A stretch of 64,000 nucleotides of DNA from Microtetraspora glauca (GTDB lineage: Bacteria > Actinomycetota > Actinomycetes > Streptomycetales > Streptomycetaceae), in contig JOFO01000004.1 of assembly GCA_000721275.1 (NCBI GenBank), positions 186,001 through 250,000 of the forward strand. The letters run 5' to 3'. Positions 17,716 to 26,282 of this stretch are shown here, piece by piece. The notes beneath the pieces were generated by a model. It was not told the DNA's origin. It was given only the letters and a program-made list of their open reading frames with translations, and searched no databases. The position numbers were made by a program, and so were the translations under genes. Position 1 is the first letter of the stretch. Every line of letters starts with the position of its first letter.

Positions 17716-18341
17716 CGCCGCCGCCGTCCCGCACCGTCGACGCCCTCGCGGCCCGGCTGCCCGGCGACCCCGCCCGCGCCTGGCTCGCCGAAGCCCTCGC
17801 CGACGCCGCCCGGGCCGCGAGCACCCCGCCGGCCCCGTCCGCGCGCCCCGCCTGGGAGCTGCGCTTCGTCACCGCGGGCCGGCACTGCGGCCAGGACCAC
17901 GCCGACGCCGTACGGGCGCTGCTGCTGACCGAGGCCCGGGCCGGCACGGAGACGCTGGCCCGGCTCTACCGGGAGGGCAGCGCCGCCGAGCGCCGCGCGG
18001 TGCTGCAGGCCCTGCCCGCCCTCGTCCCCGGCCCGGAGGCCGTCCCGCTCGTGGAGGACGCCCTGCGGACGCACGACACCCGGCTGATCGCCGCCGCCGT
18101 CGGCCCGTACGCCGCCGCCCACCTGGACCCGCACGCCTGGCGGCACGCCTTCCTGAAGTGCCTCTTCACCGGCGTACCGCTGACCGCCGTCGCGGACCTG
18201 GCGCGGCGCGCGGCCGGCGACGCGGACCTCGCCCGCATGCTCGCGGCCCTCGCCGCCGAACGCACCGCGGCCGGCCGCGACGTCCCCCGCGACCTCCGCC
18301 ACGCCCTGACCCTGACCGGCGTACCGACCGAGGAGCCGTGA
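17709..18341 (+). CDS. eboA: EboA-domain protein
   Basis: A 210-residue soluble, helix-rich protein with HEAT-like character. The hallmark segment AWRHAFLKCLFTGVPL (about residues 140-155) and GREL-like helices match the EboA family of unknown biochemical function. In cyanobacteria the ebo genes are needed to move the scytonemin precursor to the periplasm, and ebo-type clusters occur across many phyla. The ATG at 17709 overlaps the preceding gene by seven bases and its TGA shares one base with the next ATG, where AGGAG provides the ribosome site. Confidence 0.85.
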   Translation: MLTPPPSRTVDALAARLPGDPARAWLAEALADAARAASTPPAPSARPAWELRFVTAGRHCGQDHADAVRALLLTEARAGTETLARLYREGSAAERRAVLQALPALVPGPEAVPLVEDALRTHDTRLIAAAVGPYAAAHLDPHAWRHAFLKCLFTGVPLTAVADLARRAAGDADLARMLAALAAERTAAGRDVPRDLRHALTLTGVPTEEP

Positions 18342-19192
18342 TGCGCATCTTCGACCCCCACATCCACATGACGTCGCGCACCACCGACGACTACGAGGCG
18401 ATGTACGCGGCGGGCGTCCGCGCCGTGGTCGAACCGGCCTTCTGGCTCGGCCAGCCCCGCACCTCGCCCGCCAGCTTCCTCGACTACTTCGACGCGCTGC
18501 TCGGCTGGGAGCCGTTCCGCGCCGCCCAGTTCGGCATCGCCCACCACTGCGCGATCGCCCTCAACCCCAAGGAGGCCAACGACCCGCGCTGCACGCCCGT
18601 CCTCGACGAGCTGCCCCGCTACCTCGTCAAGGACTCCGTCGTCGCCGTCGGCGAGATCGGCTACGACGCCATGACCCCCGCCGAGGACACCGCCCTCGCC
18701 GCCCAGCTCCAGCTCGCCGCCGACCACGGCCTGCCCGCCCTCGTCCACACCCCGCACCGGGACAAGCTCGCCGGACTCCGACGCACCCTGGACGTCGTCC
18801 GCGAGTCGGCGCTGCCCGTCGAGCGGACCCTCCTCGACCACCTCAACGAGACGACCGTCTCCGCCGCCAGGGACAGCGGCTGCTGGCTCGGCTTCTCCGT
18901 CTACCCCGACACCAAGATGGACCCCGACCGCATGGTCGCCGTCCTGCGGACCTACGGCACCGACAAGGTCCTCGTCAACTCGGCCGCCGACTGGGGCAGA
19001 AGCGATCCGCTGAAGACCCGCGAGGTCGGCGACGCCATGCTCGCCGCCGGCTTCACCGACGACGACGTCGACCAGGTGCTGTGGCGCAACCCCGTCGCCT
19101 TCTACGGACTCAGCGGCCGGCTCCAGCTCGACGTCCCCGCCGCCCCGGAGGCCCTGCACGAGGGCAACTCCGTGCTGCGCGGCGGAGAATGA
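18341..19192 (+). CDS. eboB: TatD-like metal-dependent hydrolase (EboB type)
   Basis: A 283-residue amidohydrolase-superfamily protein. Metal ligands are visible as H-I-H in FDPHIHMTSRT, Glu in VGEIGYD, His in VHTPHRD, His in LDHLNET and Asp in NSAADWGRSD, which is the TatD/EboB order. The substrate is unknown; family members are hydrolases acting on phosphoesters or cyclic metabolites, and EboB is a conserved member of ebo clusters. The start at 18341 is fixed by the one-base overlap with the EboA stop and the AGGAG site. Confidence 0.87.
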   Translation: MRIFDPHIHMTSRTTDDYEAMYAAGVRAVVEPAFWLGQPRTSPASFLDYFDALLGWEPFRAAQFGIAHHCAIALNPKEANDPRCTPVLDELPRYLVKDSVVAVGEIGYDAMTPAEDTALAAQLQLAADHGLPALVHTPHRDKLAGLRRTLDVVRESALPVERTLLDHLNETTVSAARDSGCWLGFSVYPDTKMDPDRMVAVLRTYGTDKVLVNSAADWGRSDPLKTREVGDAMLAAGFTDDDVDQVLWRNPVAFYGLSGRLQLDVPAAPEALHEGNSVLRGGE

Positions 19193-19207
19193 CGAAGGAG
19201 GGACCCC

Positions 19208-20377
19208 GTGCGCTTCCGCCACCCGGACGGCACCCTCGTCCACCTCTCCTACTGCACCAACGTCCACCCCGCCGAGACCCTGGACGGCGTCCTCGCCCAG
19301 CTCCGCGACCACTGCGAACCGGTGCGCCGGCGCCTCGGCCGCGACCGGCTCGGCATCGGCCTCTGGCTCGCCAAGGACGCCGCCCACGCCCTCGTCGACG
19401 ACCCGGTGGCGCTGCGCGGACTCCAGAACGAACTGGAACGCCGCGGCCTCGAGGTCGTCACCCTCAACGGCTTCCCCTACGAGGGGTTCGGCGCCGAAGC
19501 GGTCAAGCACCGCGTCTACCGACCCGACTGGACCGAACCGCAGCGCCTCGCCCACACCACCGACCTCGCCCGCCTCCTCGCCGCCCTGCTCCCCGACGAC
19601 GTCACCGAGGGCAGCGTCTCCACCCTGCCGCTCGCCTGGCGCACCGGCTTCGACGCACGCGCCGCCGCCACCGCCCGGACCGCCCTCACCACCCTCACCG
19701 AACGGCTCGACGCCCTGGAGGAGCTGACCGGCAAGTCCGTGCGCGTCGCCCTCGAACCCGAACCGGGCTGCGTCGTGGAGACCACCGCCGACGCCCTCGC
19801 ACCGCTCGCCGCCCTGCCCGGCGACCGCATCGGCGTCTGCGTCGACACGTGCCACCTCGCCACCTCCTTCGAGGACCCCGCCACCGCGCTCGCCGCGCTC
19901 GACGCCGCCGGCATCCCCGTCCCCAAGGCCCAGCTCTCCACCGCCCTGCACGCCGAGCACCCCGACCGCCCCGAGGTCCGCGCCGCGCTCGCCGCCTTCG
20001 CCGAACCCCGCTTCCTGCACCAGACCCGCACCCGCACCGCCGCCGGACTCCACGGCACCGACGACCTCCCCGAAGCGCTCGCGGGCGACGCCCTGCCCGA
20101 CACGGCCCCCTGGCGCGCCCACTTCCACGTCCCGCTGCACGCCCCGCCCGCCCCGCCGCTCACCTCCACGCTCCCCGTCCTGAAGGACGCCCTGGCCCGC
20201 CTGGTCGGCGGCGACCGTCCCCGCACCCGCCACCTGGAGGTGGAGACGTACACCTGGCCGGCGCTGCCGCCCGGAGCACGGCCCCGCACCCGGGGCCGCC
20301 TCGCGGACGGGATCGCCGCCGAACTCGCCCTCGCCCGCGACCTGCTCACCGACCTCGGCCTGAAGGAACTCCCGTGA
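19208..20377 (+). CDS. eboE: metabolite traffic protein EboE
   Basis: A 389-residue xylose-isomerase-like TIM-barrel protein matching the EboE pattern: HLSYCTNVHPAET at the start, TLNGFPYEGFGAEAVKHRVY, STLPLAWRTGF, LEPEPGC (metal Glu), CVDTCHLATSFE, and LEVETYTW near the end. EboE is among the most diagnostic members of the ebo set. Its reaction is unknown; a sugar or cyclitol isomerase or lyase is likely from the fold. GTG 19208 has AAGGAGGG seven bases upstream, 15 bases after the TatD stop. Confidence 0.9.
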   Translation: MRFRHPDGTLVHLSYCTNVHPAETLDGVLAQLRDHCEPVRRRLGRDRLGIGLWLAKDAAHALVDDPVALRGLQNELERRGLEVVTLNGFPYEGFGAEAVKHRVYRPDWTEPQRLAHTTDLARLLAALLPDDVTEGSVSTLPLAWRTGFDARAAATARTALTTLTERLDALEELTGKSVRVALEPEPGCVVETTADALAPLAALPGDRIGVCVDTCHLATSFEDPATALAALDAAGIPVPKAQLSTALHAEHPDRPEVRAALAAFAEPRFLHQTRTRTAAGLHGTDDLPEALAGDALPDTAPWRAHFHVPLHAPPAPPLTSTLPVLKDALARLVGGDRPRTRHLEVETYTWPALPPGARPRTRGRLADGIAAELALARDLLTDLGLKELP

Positions 20378-20387
20378 AGGAACGCCC

Positions 20388-21791
20388 GTGACCGACGCGA
20401 AGACCCCGGCCGGCGGACGCCCGACGCCGCTCCTCGTCCTCGACGTCGTCGGCCTCACCCCCCGGCTCCTCGACCACATGCCCCGCCTCCGCGCCCTCGC
20501 CGACTCCGGTTCTCGGGCACCCCTCTCCACCGTGCTGCCCGCCGTCACCTGCTCCGCCCAGTCCACCTTCCTCACCGGCACCCTCCCCGCCGAGCACGGG
20601 ATCGTCGGCAACGGCTGGTACTTCCGCGACCTCGGCGAGGTCCTGCTCTGGCGCCAGCACAACGGACTGGTCGCCGGCGACAAGATCTGGGACGCCGCCC
20701 GCCGCGCCCACCCCGGCTACACCGTCGCCAACATCTGCTGGTGGTACGCGATGGGCGCCGACACCGACATCACCGTCACCCCCCGGCCCGTCTACCGCGC
20801 CGACGGCCGCAAGGAACCCGACTGCTACACCCGGCCCCCCGCCCTCCACGACGAACTCACCGCCGAACTCGGCACGTTCCCGCTGTTCCAGTACTGGGGG
20901 CCGGGCGCCTCGCTCGCCTCCAGCCGGTGGATCGCCGACGCCACCCGCCACATCATGCGCACCCGCCGCCCCGACCTGACGCTCTGCTACCTCCCGCACC
21001 TCGACTACGACCTCCAGCGATACGGCCCCGACGACCCGCGCTCGCTCCGCGCCGCCGCCGAACTCGACGCCGTCATCGGACCGCTGCTCGACGACGCGCG
21101 CGCCGAGGGCCGCACGGTCGTCGCCCTGTCCGAGTACGGGATCACCCGCGTCAGCCGGCCCGTCGACATCAACCGGGCCCTGCGCCGCGCCGGACTCCTC
21201 GACGTCCACACCCAGGACGGCATGGAGTACCTCGACCCGACGGTCTCCCGCGCGTTCGCCGTCGCCGACCACCAGCTCGCCCACGTCTACGTCCGCCGCC
21301 CCGAGGACCTCGCGGCCACCCGCGCCGTCCTCCAGGACCTGCCCGGCGTCGAACGCCTCCTCGACGACGAGGGAAAGAAGGCACATGGCCTCGACCACCC
21401 CCGCTCCGGCGAACTCGTCGCCGTCGCCGCACCCGACGCCTGGTTCACGTACTACTACTGGCTGGACGACGCGAGGGCCCCCGACTTCGCGCGGCTCGTG
21501 GAGATCCACCGGAAGCCCGGCTACGACCCCGCCGAGCTCTTCCTGGACCCCGAGGACCCCTACGTACGGCTCAGGGCCGCGGCGGCCGTCGCCCGCAAGA
21601 AGGCCGGCCTGCGCTACCGCATGGCCGTCGTGCCACTGGACCCGTCACCCGTGCGCGGCAGCCACGGCCGGCTGCCCGCGAGCGACGACGACGGGCCGGT
21701 CATCCTCTGCTCCGCCCCCGGCGCCCTGCCCGGCCGCACCGAGGCCACCGAGGTGAAGCCGCTCCTGCTGCGGCTCGCCGGCCTCTCCTGA
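20388..21791 (+). CDS. eboF: alkaline-phosphatase-superfamily phosphodiesterase (EboF type)
   Basis: A 467-residue nucleotide pyrophosphatase/phosphodiesterase-like enzyme without a signal peptide. LLVLDVVGL carries the first metal Asp, and PAVTCSAQSTFLTG places the nucleophilic Thr, followed by LPAEHGIVGNGW. LPHLDYDLQRYG and SEYGIT supply the second metal site, the latter with Glu in place of the usual Asp-His pair S-D-H-G. It likely removes a phosphate or nucleotide from the pathway product. It is the last of seven coupled genes, ten bases after EboE. A phosphatase closing the path would release a neutral product. Confidence 0.87.
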   Translation: MTDAKTPAGGRPTPLLVLDVVGLTPRLLDHMPRLRALADSGSRAPLSTVLPAVTCSAQSTFLTGTLPAEHGIVGNGWYFRDLGEVLLWRQHNGLVAGDKIWDAARRAHPGYTVANICWWYAMGADTDITVTPRPVYRADGRKEPDCYTRPPALHDELTAELGTFPLFQYWGPGASLASSRWIADATRHIMRTRRPDLTLCYLPHLDYDLQRYGPDDPRSLRAAAELDAVIGPLLDDARAEGRTVVALSEYGITRVSRPVDINRALRRAGLLDVHTQDGMEYLDPTVSRAFAVADHQLAHVYVRRPEDLAATRAVLQDLPGVERLLDDEGKKAHGLDHPRSGELVAVAAPDAWFTYYYWLDDARAPDFARLVEIHRKPGYDPAELFLDPEDPYVRLRAAAAVARKKAGLRYRMAVVPLDPSPVRGSHGRLPASDDDGPVILCSAPGALPGRTEATEVKPLLLRLAGLS

Positions 21792-21812
21792 ACCGGCGCG
21801 CCGCGCCCCGCA

Positions 21813-21908
21813 CCGCCCGAGCGCCGAACCGCCCGGGCCCCGTACCGCCCGAGCGCGGAACCGCCCGGGCCCCGTACCGCCCGTGCGCCGAGCCGCCCGG
21901 GCCCCGTA
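21813..21908. repeat. three tandem copies of a 32-bp unit
   Basis: Copies at 21813-21844, 21845-21876 and 21877-21908 share CCGCCCGAGCGCCGAACCGC and the end GGGCCCCGTA, with one to three differences each; a partial fourth copy starts at 21909. They fill the spacer after the EboF gene. Unit length without unique spacers excludes a CRISPR array. Confidence 0.85.
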
Positions 21909-21981
21909 CCGCCACCCCCGTCCCGCCCGTATCCGGGAAACCCGCATGCCGTACCCCCGTCACCACGAAAGCGAGAACGCC

Positions 21982-23145
21982 GTGACCGCGTCCCCCGACG
22001 AGACCACCACCCCCGGCGACGCGCTGCGCCGCACCCTCGGTGTCAGCCGCCGCCGCTTCCTCAGCACCTGCACGGCCACCGCGGCCGTCGCGATCGCCGC
22101 CCCCGTCTTCGGCGCCTCGCCCGCCCTGGCGCAGACCCCGCCCGCGCCGGCCGGCGACCGGGGCCGCTCGGCGCTCGTCCCGCCGGACAAGCGCGGTCTG
22201 ATCCTCTACACCGTCCGGGACGCGGTGGCACGCGACCCGCTCGCCTCCGACCTGCCGTCCGGCTTCCGCGAGGTGTTCCGGCAGCTCGCCCGGTACGGCT
22301 ACCGGCAGGTCGAGTTCGCCGGCTACCGCCAGCACGCCAACGCCCCCGGCGGCGCGGACCTCGGCACCGTCGAGGGCGCGCGGCTGATGCGCTCCTGGCT
22401 CGACGAGTACGGGCTCCGCGCCCAGGGCAGCCACGGCTTCATCCCGGGCTCCTGGCCGCTCACCCCCGCCGACCTGGACGCCTTCCGGCGCGCCCTGGAG
22501 ATCGCCAACATCCTCGGCATGGAGCACATGGGCACCGGCGGCGACCCCACCAACAGCCCCTACCGCGCCGACTGGGACGTCGCCGCCGAGAAGTGGAACA
22601 CCCTGGGCGCCCTCGCCGCCCGCGAGGGGATCAAGCTCTACACCCACAACCACGACAGCGCCTACGACTTCCTCCTCGACGGCGGGCCGCTCGACGCCCA
22701 GGGCCGGCCGACCCGCAGCTCCGGCATCCGCAAGCTGGAGTACTTCCTGGAGGTCAGCGACCCCAGAAGCGTCTACCTGGAGCTGGACGTCTTCTGGGCC
22801 CACGTCGCCCAGTACAAGTTCCACACCTACACCGCCCACGACGGCTCCCGGCAGGAGAACGTCTTCGACCCCGCCGGGCTCGTGGTCCGCCACACGCCCC
22901 GCTTCCCCCTCTTCCACGCCAAGGACGGCGTGATCAACCCGCAGAGCGGCATGGGCTACGACATGGTGCCCTTCGGTACCGGCGACATCGACTACCGGCG
23001 GTTCTTCACCCGCGTCGGGGCGAAGAACCGGCACCACCCGATGGTCGAGCAGGACACCGCGCCGAGCGCCACCGTCCCCGGCCAGTCGCTGGAGTACGCC
23101 CGCATCGGCTACGACAACCTCGCCGCGCTCCGTGCCCACCGCTGA
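21982..23145 (+). CDS. Tat-exported TIM-barrel sugar isomerase-like protein
   Basis: A protein of about 387 residues with a classic Tat signal: SRRRFLST, then a hydrophobic stretch and the cleavage-like site ASPALAQT. The mature part is an AP-endonuclease-2-like TIM barrel (LILYTVRDAV, YGYRQVEFAGY, GSHGFIPGSWPL, LYTHNHDSAY, LELDVFWAHV, FHAKDG). Being outside the membrane, it acts on an exported or environmental sugar-like compound. GTG 21982 is preferred because the signal then has a normal n-region; ATG 21946 would add twelve residues. The gene follows the ebo-like operon and precedes the secreted dehydrogenase. Confidence 0.87.
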   Translation: MTASPDETTTPGDALRRTLGVSRRRFLSTCTATAAVAIAAPVFGASPALAQTPPAPAGDRGRSALVPPDKRGLILYTVRDAVARDPLASDLPSGFREVFRQLARYGYRQVEFAGYRQHANAPGGADLGTVEGARLMRSWLDEYGLRAQGSHGFIPGSWPLTPADLDAFRRALEIANILGMEHMGTGGDPTNSPYRADWDVAAEKWNTLGALAAREGIKLYTHNHDSAYDFLLDGGPLDAQGRPTRSSGIRKLEYFLEVSDPRSVYLELDVFWAHVAQYKFHTYTAHDGSRQENVFDPAGLVVRHTPRFPLFHAKDGVINPQSGMGYDMVPFGTGDIDYRRFFTRVGAKNRHHPMVEQDTAPSATVPGQSLEYARIGYDNLAALRAHR

Positions 23146-23188
23146 CCGCGACGCACCGACCCCCGCACCCGCAGTGAAGGAGTACCGC

Positions 23189-25321
23189 GTGCGCAACCGA
23201 CGGATCGTCACCCTCCTGGGCACGGCGGCCCTGGCCGCCGCCCTCGGGGTGCTGCCGCTGGCCCCCGTCCAGGCCACCACCCCGACGGAGGCGGCCCCGG
23301 CAGCCTCGTCCGCCGCCCCCGCCTTCCAGAAGGTCACCCTCAACGACCGGCCGGGCGAGCCCATGGCCCTCGCCGTCCTGCCCGACCGGCGCGTCCTGCA
23401 CACCGCCCGCACCGGCGAGATCCGCATCCACGACCCGGAGAGCGGCGTGAACTTCCTCGCCGCCGACATGAAGAAGAGCCCCGCCGGGCTCTACCAGCAC
23501 GACGAGGAGGGCGTCCAGGGCATCGCCGTCGACCCCGACTTCGCCCGGAACCACTGGGTCTACCTCTACTACTCGCCCCGCCTCTCCACCCCCGTGGACG
23601 ACCCGGCCACCCCCGGCGTCAACGAGGGCGACGCCCCGCAGACCGGCACGCCGGCCGACTTCGCCCCGTACGAGGGCTACACCCGCCTCTCCCGCTTCAA
23701 GCTCACGGGGAACAAGCTGGACTACGCCTCCGAGCAGAAGATCATCGACATCCCCGCCGACCGCGGCCTCTGCTGCCACGTCGGCGGCAAGATCGACTTC
23801 GACCACCGGGGCAATCTCTTCCTGTCGACCGGCGACGACTCCAACCCGTTCTCCTCGGACGGCTACGCCCCGATCGACGACCGCCCCGACCGCAACCCCG
23901 CCTACGACGCCCGCCGCACCTCCGGCAACACGAACGACCTGCGCGGCAAGGTGCTCCGCATCAAGGTCAAGCGCGACGGCGGCTATGTGATCCCCGACGG
24001 CAACCTCTTCGCCCCCGGCACCCCGAAGACCCGCCCCGAGATCTACGCCATGGGCCTGCGCAACCCCTTCCGCTTCGGCGTCGACAAGCGGACCGGCGAG
24101 GTCTACGTCGGCGACTACTCGCCCGACGCCCAGAAGGCCAGCCCGGACCGCGGCCCCGCCGGCCACGGCCGCTGGATGGTCATCGACCGCCCCGCCAACT
24201 ACGGCTGGCCGTTCTGCGTGAGCCAGGACATGCCGTACCAGGACTACGACTTCGCCACCAAGAAGTCGAGCGGCGCCTTCGACTGCGCCGCCCCCGTCAA
24301 CGACTCGCGCCACAACACCGGCCTCGACCGGCTGCCGCCCGTCGAGGACGCCGAGATCATCTACGGCTACGGCGCCTCCGCGCAGTTCCCGCAGCTCGGC
24401 ACCGGCGGCATCGGCCCCATGGGCGGCCCCGCCTACCGCTACGACAAGCACAACACCGCCGAGAACCGCTGGCCCGCCTCCCTCGCCGGCAAGCCGCTCT
24501 TCTACGAGTGGACCCGCGACCAGATGAAGGCCCTCACCCTCGGCAAGCGCAACGAGGTGCTGGCCATCGACGACGCCGTGCCCGGCATCCGCACCGACGG
24601 ACCCATCGACGCCGAGTTCGGCCCCGACGGCGCGCTCTACGTCCTGGAGTACGGCACCGGCTACTTCGCCGAACTGCCCGAGGCCCAGCTCTCCCGCATC
24701 GACTACCTCCGGGGCAACAGCACCCCCGAGCCCAAGGCCGCCGCCGACGTCGTCAACGGCGTCAACCCGCTGACGGTCCGCTTCTCCGCCGCCGGCACCA
24801 AGGACGCCGACGGGGACGCCCTCCGCTACGCCTGGGACTTCGACGCCGACGGCACCGTGGACTCCACCCAGGCCGACCCCACCCACACCTACACCACGAA
24901 CGGCGTCTTCGAGGCCACCCTCAACGTCACCGACAGCACCGGCCGCTCCGCCGCCACCGCCGTCCAGGTGGTCGTCGGCAACAAGGCACCGGTCGTCTCC
25001 CTCACCACCGACCCCGCCCCGCACGGAGGCACCGCCTTCCACTGGGGCGACACGGTCACCTGGCGGGTCGACGTCACCGACGACCAGCCGGTCGACTGCG
25101 CCAAGGTCACCGTCTCCTTCATCCTCGGCCACGACTCCCACGGCCACCCGCTCTCCACGAGCACCGGCTGCTCGGGCTCCTTCCGGACCTTCGTGGACGG
25201 CGGCCACGCCGGCGCCGACAACCTGAAGGCCGTCTTCAACGCCTCGTACAAGGACACGCCCCCGGCGGGACTCCCGTCCCTCTCGGGCAGTGCGGAGGTG
25301 GCCCTGACCCCGGCCGACTGA
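23189..25321 (+). CDS. secreted PQQ-type sugar dehydrogenase with PKD domain
   Basis: A 710-residue exported protein. A Sec signal (about residues 1-30, ending PVQATTP) precedes a six-bladed propeller of the soluble glucose/sorbosone dehydrogenase type, with EGVQGIAVDPDF, RGLCCHVGGKIDFDHRGNLFLSTGDD, GLRNPFRFGVDK and FGPDGALYVLEYG. A PKD domain follows (about residues 515-600; DADGDALRYAWDFDADG). The last 110 residues resemble a beta-sandwich with a Cys pair. GTG 23189 has GAAGGAG upstream. It probably oxidises the same exported sugar or cyclitol as the neighbouring Tat protein. The cofactor is inferred from family only. Confidence 0.88.
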   Translation: MRNRRIVTLLGTAALAAALGVLPLAPVQATTPTEAAPAASSAAPAFQKVTLNDRPGEPMALAVLPDRRVLHTARTGEIRIHDPESGVNFLAADMKKSPAGLYQHDEEGVQGIAVDPDFARNHWVYLYYSPRLSTPVDDPATPGVNEGDAPQTGTPADFAPYEGYTRLSRFKLTGNKLDYASEQKIIDIPADRGLCCHVGGKIDFDHRGNLFLSTGDDSNPFSSDGYAPIDDRPDRNPAYDARRTSGNTNDLRGKVLRIKVKRDGGYVIPDGNLFAPGTPKTRPEIYAMGLRNPFRFGVDKRTGEVYVGDYSPDAQKASPDRGPAGHGRWMVIDRPANYGWPFCVSQDMPYQDYDFATKKSSGAFDCAAPVNDSRHNTGLDRLPPVEDAEIIYGYGASAQFPQLGTGGIGPMGGPAYRYDKHNTAENRWPASLAGKPLFYEWTRDQMKALTLGKRNEVLAIDDAVPGIRTDGPIDAEFGPDGALYVLEYGTGYFAELPEAQLSRIDYLRGNSTPEPKAAADVVNGVNPLTVRFSAAGTKDADGDALRYAWDFDADGTVDSTQADPTHTYTTNGVFEATLNVTDSTGRSAATAVQVVVGNKAPVVSLTTDPAPHGGTAFHWGDTVTWRVDVTDDQPVDCAKVTVSFILGHDSHGHPLSTSTGCSGSFRTFVDGGHAGADNLKAVFNASYKDTPPAGLPSLSGSAEVALTPAD

Positions 25322-25339
25322 CCTCCGCCGCGCGCGCCA

Positions 25340-25376
25340 CGGGCCCCCGGGACGGCAGCGCCGCCCCGGGGGCCCG
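25340..25376 (+). terminator. hairpin after the secreted dehydrogenase gene
   Basis: CGGGCCCCCGGG (25340-25351) pairs with CCCGGGGGCCCG (25365-25376); an inner CGGC/GCCG stem lies in the loop. It begins 18 bases after the stop and closes the long sugar/ebo-like region. Confidence 0.75.
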
Positions 25377-25442
25377 ACGGCGCCGCGCGGCCACGCCGCG
25401 CCGCTGCCGCCGGGCGCCCGGCACCGGTCCTACGGTGGGGCG

Positions 25443-26066
25443 ATGCGATCCGTACCGCTCTGGGCCCTGGTCTCGTCGGGGTGCGCCCCCGTCCTGCTCA
25501 TCGCCGGCTGGGCCGTCGCCGGGCACCTCGAAGGCTCCGCCTACGACCCCGTCACCCAGAGCATCAGCGTCCTCGCCGCCTACGGCGCCCCCGGCTTCTG
25601 GGTGATGACCTCGGCCCTCTTCGGCCTCGGCGTCTGCCACCTGGTGACCGCGTGCGGGCTGCGCGCCGCCGTCCGCGCCGGCCGGCTCGGGCTGGCCGGC
25701 GGAGGCGTGGCGGCGGTGCTCGTCTCCCTCGTCCCCACCCCCGCCAGCGGCGGCTCGCTCCGCCACGGCTCGCTCGCCGCCGTCGGCTTCACCCTCCTCG
25801 CCCTGTGGCCGGTCCTCGCCGCCCGCAGGGACCGCACCGCCCCCTGGGGGCTGCGCCTCGCCCCCGCGCTCACCGCCACCGCGCTGATGGGCGCGGGCGC
25901 GCTCTGGTTCCTCGTCGAGACCACCCGGCAGGGCCCGGCGGGCCTCGCGGAACGCCTGGTGACCTGCGTCCAGTCGGGCTGGCCGCTCGTGGTCGTCGCC
26001 TCCTGCCTCCGCCACCCGGCGCCCGCGACGGGCGAACGGCGCGAGCGGGCGGCGGAGGGCGGCTGA
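25443..26066 (+). CDS. DUF998 membrane protein
   Basis: A 207-residue integral membrane protein with about six hydrophobic helices. The early motif YDPVTQSISVLAAYGAPGFW (about residues 34-53) is characteristic of DUF998, a family of unknown function. TACGGT at 25431-25436 stands six bases before ATG 25443, so the mRNA is probably leaderless. The hydrophilic C-terminal 20 residues are Arg/Glu-rich. No operon partner is evident. Confidence 0.85.
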   Translation: MRSVPLWALVSSGCAPVLLIAGWAVAGHLEGSAYDPVTQSISVLAAYGAPGFWVMTSALFGLGVCHLVTACGLRAAVRAGRLGLAGGGVAAVLVSLVPTPASGGSLRHGSLAAVGFTLLALWPVLAARRDRTAPWGLRLAPALTATALMGAGALWFLVETTRQGPAGLAERLVTCVQSGWPLVVVASCLRHPAPATGERRERAAEGG

Positions 26067-26200
26067 CGGCCGGCGGCGCAGGGCGAAGTCCGCCACCACG
26101 GCCATGTGGTCGGACAGCCAGGGGTTCGCGGCGAGGTCCGGCCCGGCCACCCGGCGGACGCCGCGGCCGCACCCGCCGAAGGCGTCCCGCCGCTCGACGT
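26067..26200 (-). pseudogene. remnant of an endonuclease/exonuclease/phosphatase-type gene
   Basis: On the minus strand this stretch encodes VRRVAGPDLAANPWLSDH followed by MAVVADFAL. That is the usual C-terminal end of EEP-family nucleases, whose last motif is S-D-H followed by a hydrophobic strand. No upstream part of the family and no start codon can be found between here and 26282, where the next gene begins, and no stop follows the fragment. It therefore looks like the tail of a gene lost by deletion. A coincidental frame is possible but the S-D-H context is specific. Confidence 0.5.
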
Positions 26201-26282
26201 GCCGCGCCCGTGCCGGCAAGGTCCGCGGACCGGTGCGGGTCGCTCCTGGCGGAGGGCCCGCCCCGCGCGGTAGCGATGTCCC

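Noticed and set aside
21813..21908. CRISPR array
   Set aside because: Three directly abutting 32-base copies with no unique spacers and no cas genes; a plain tandem repeat.
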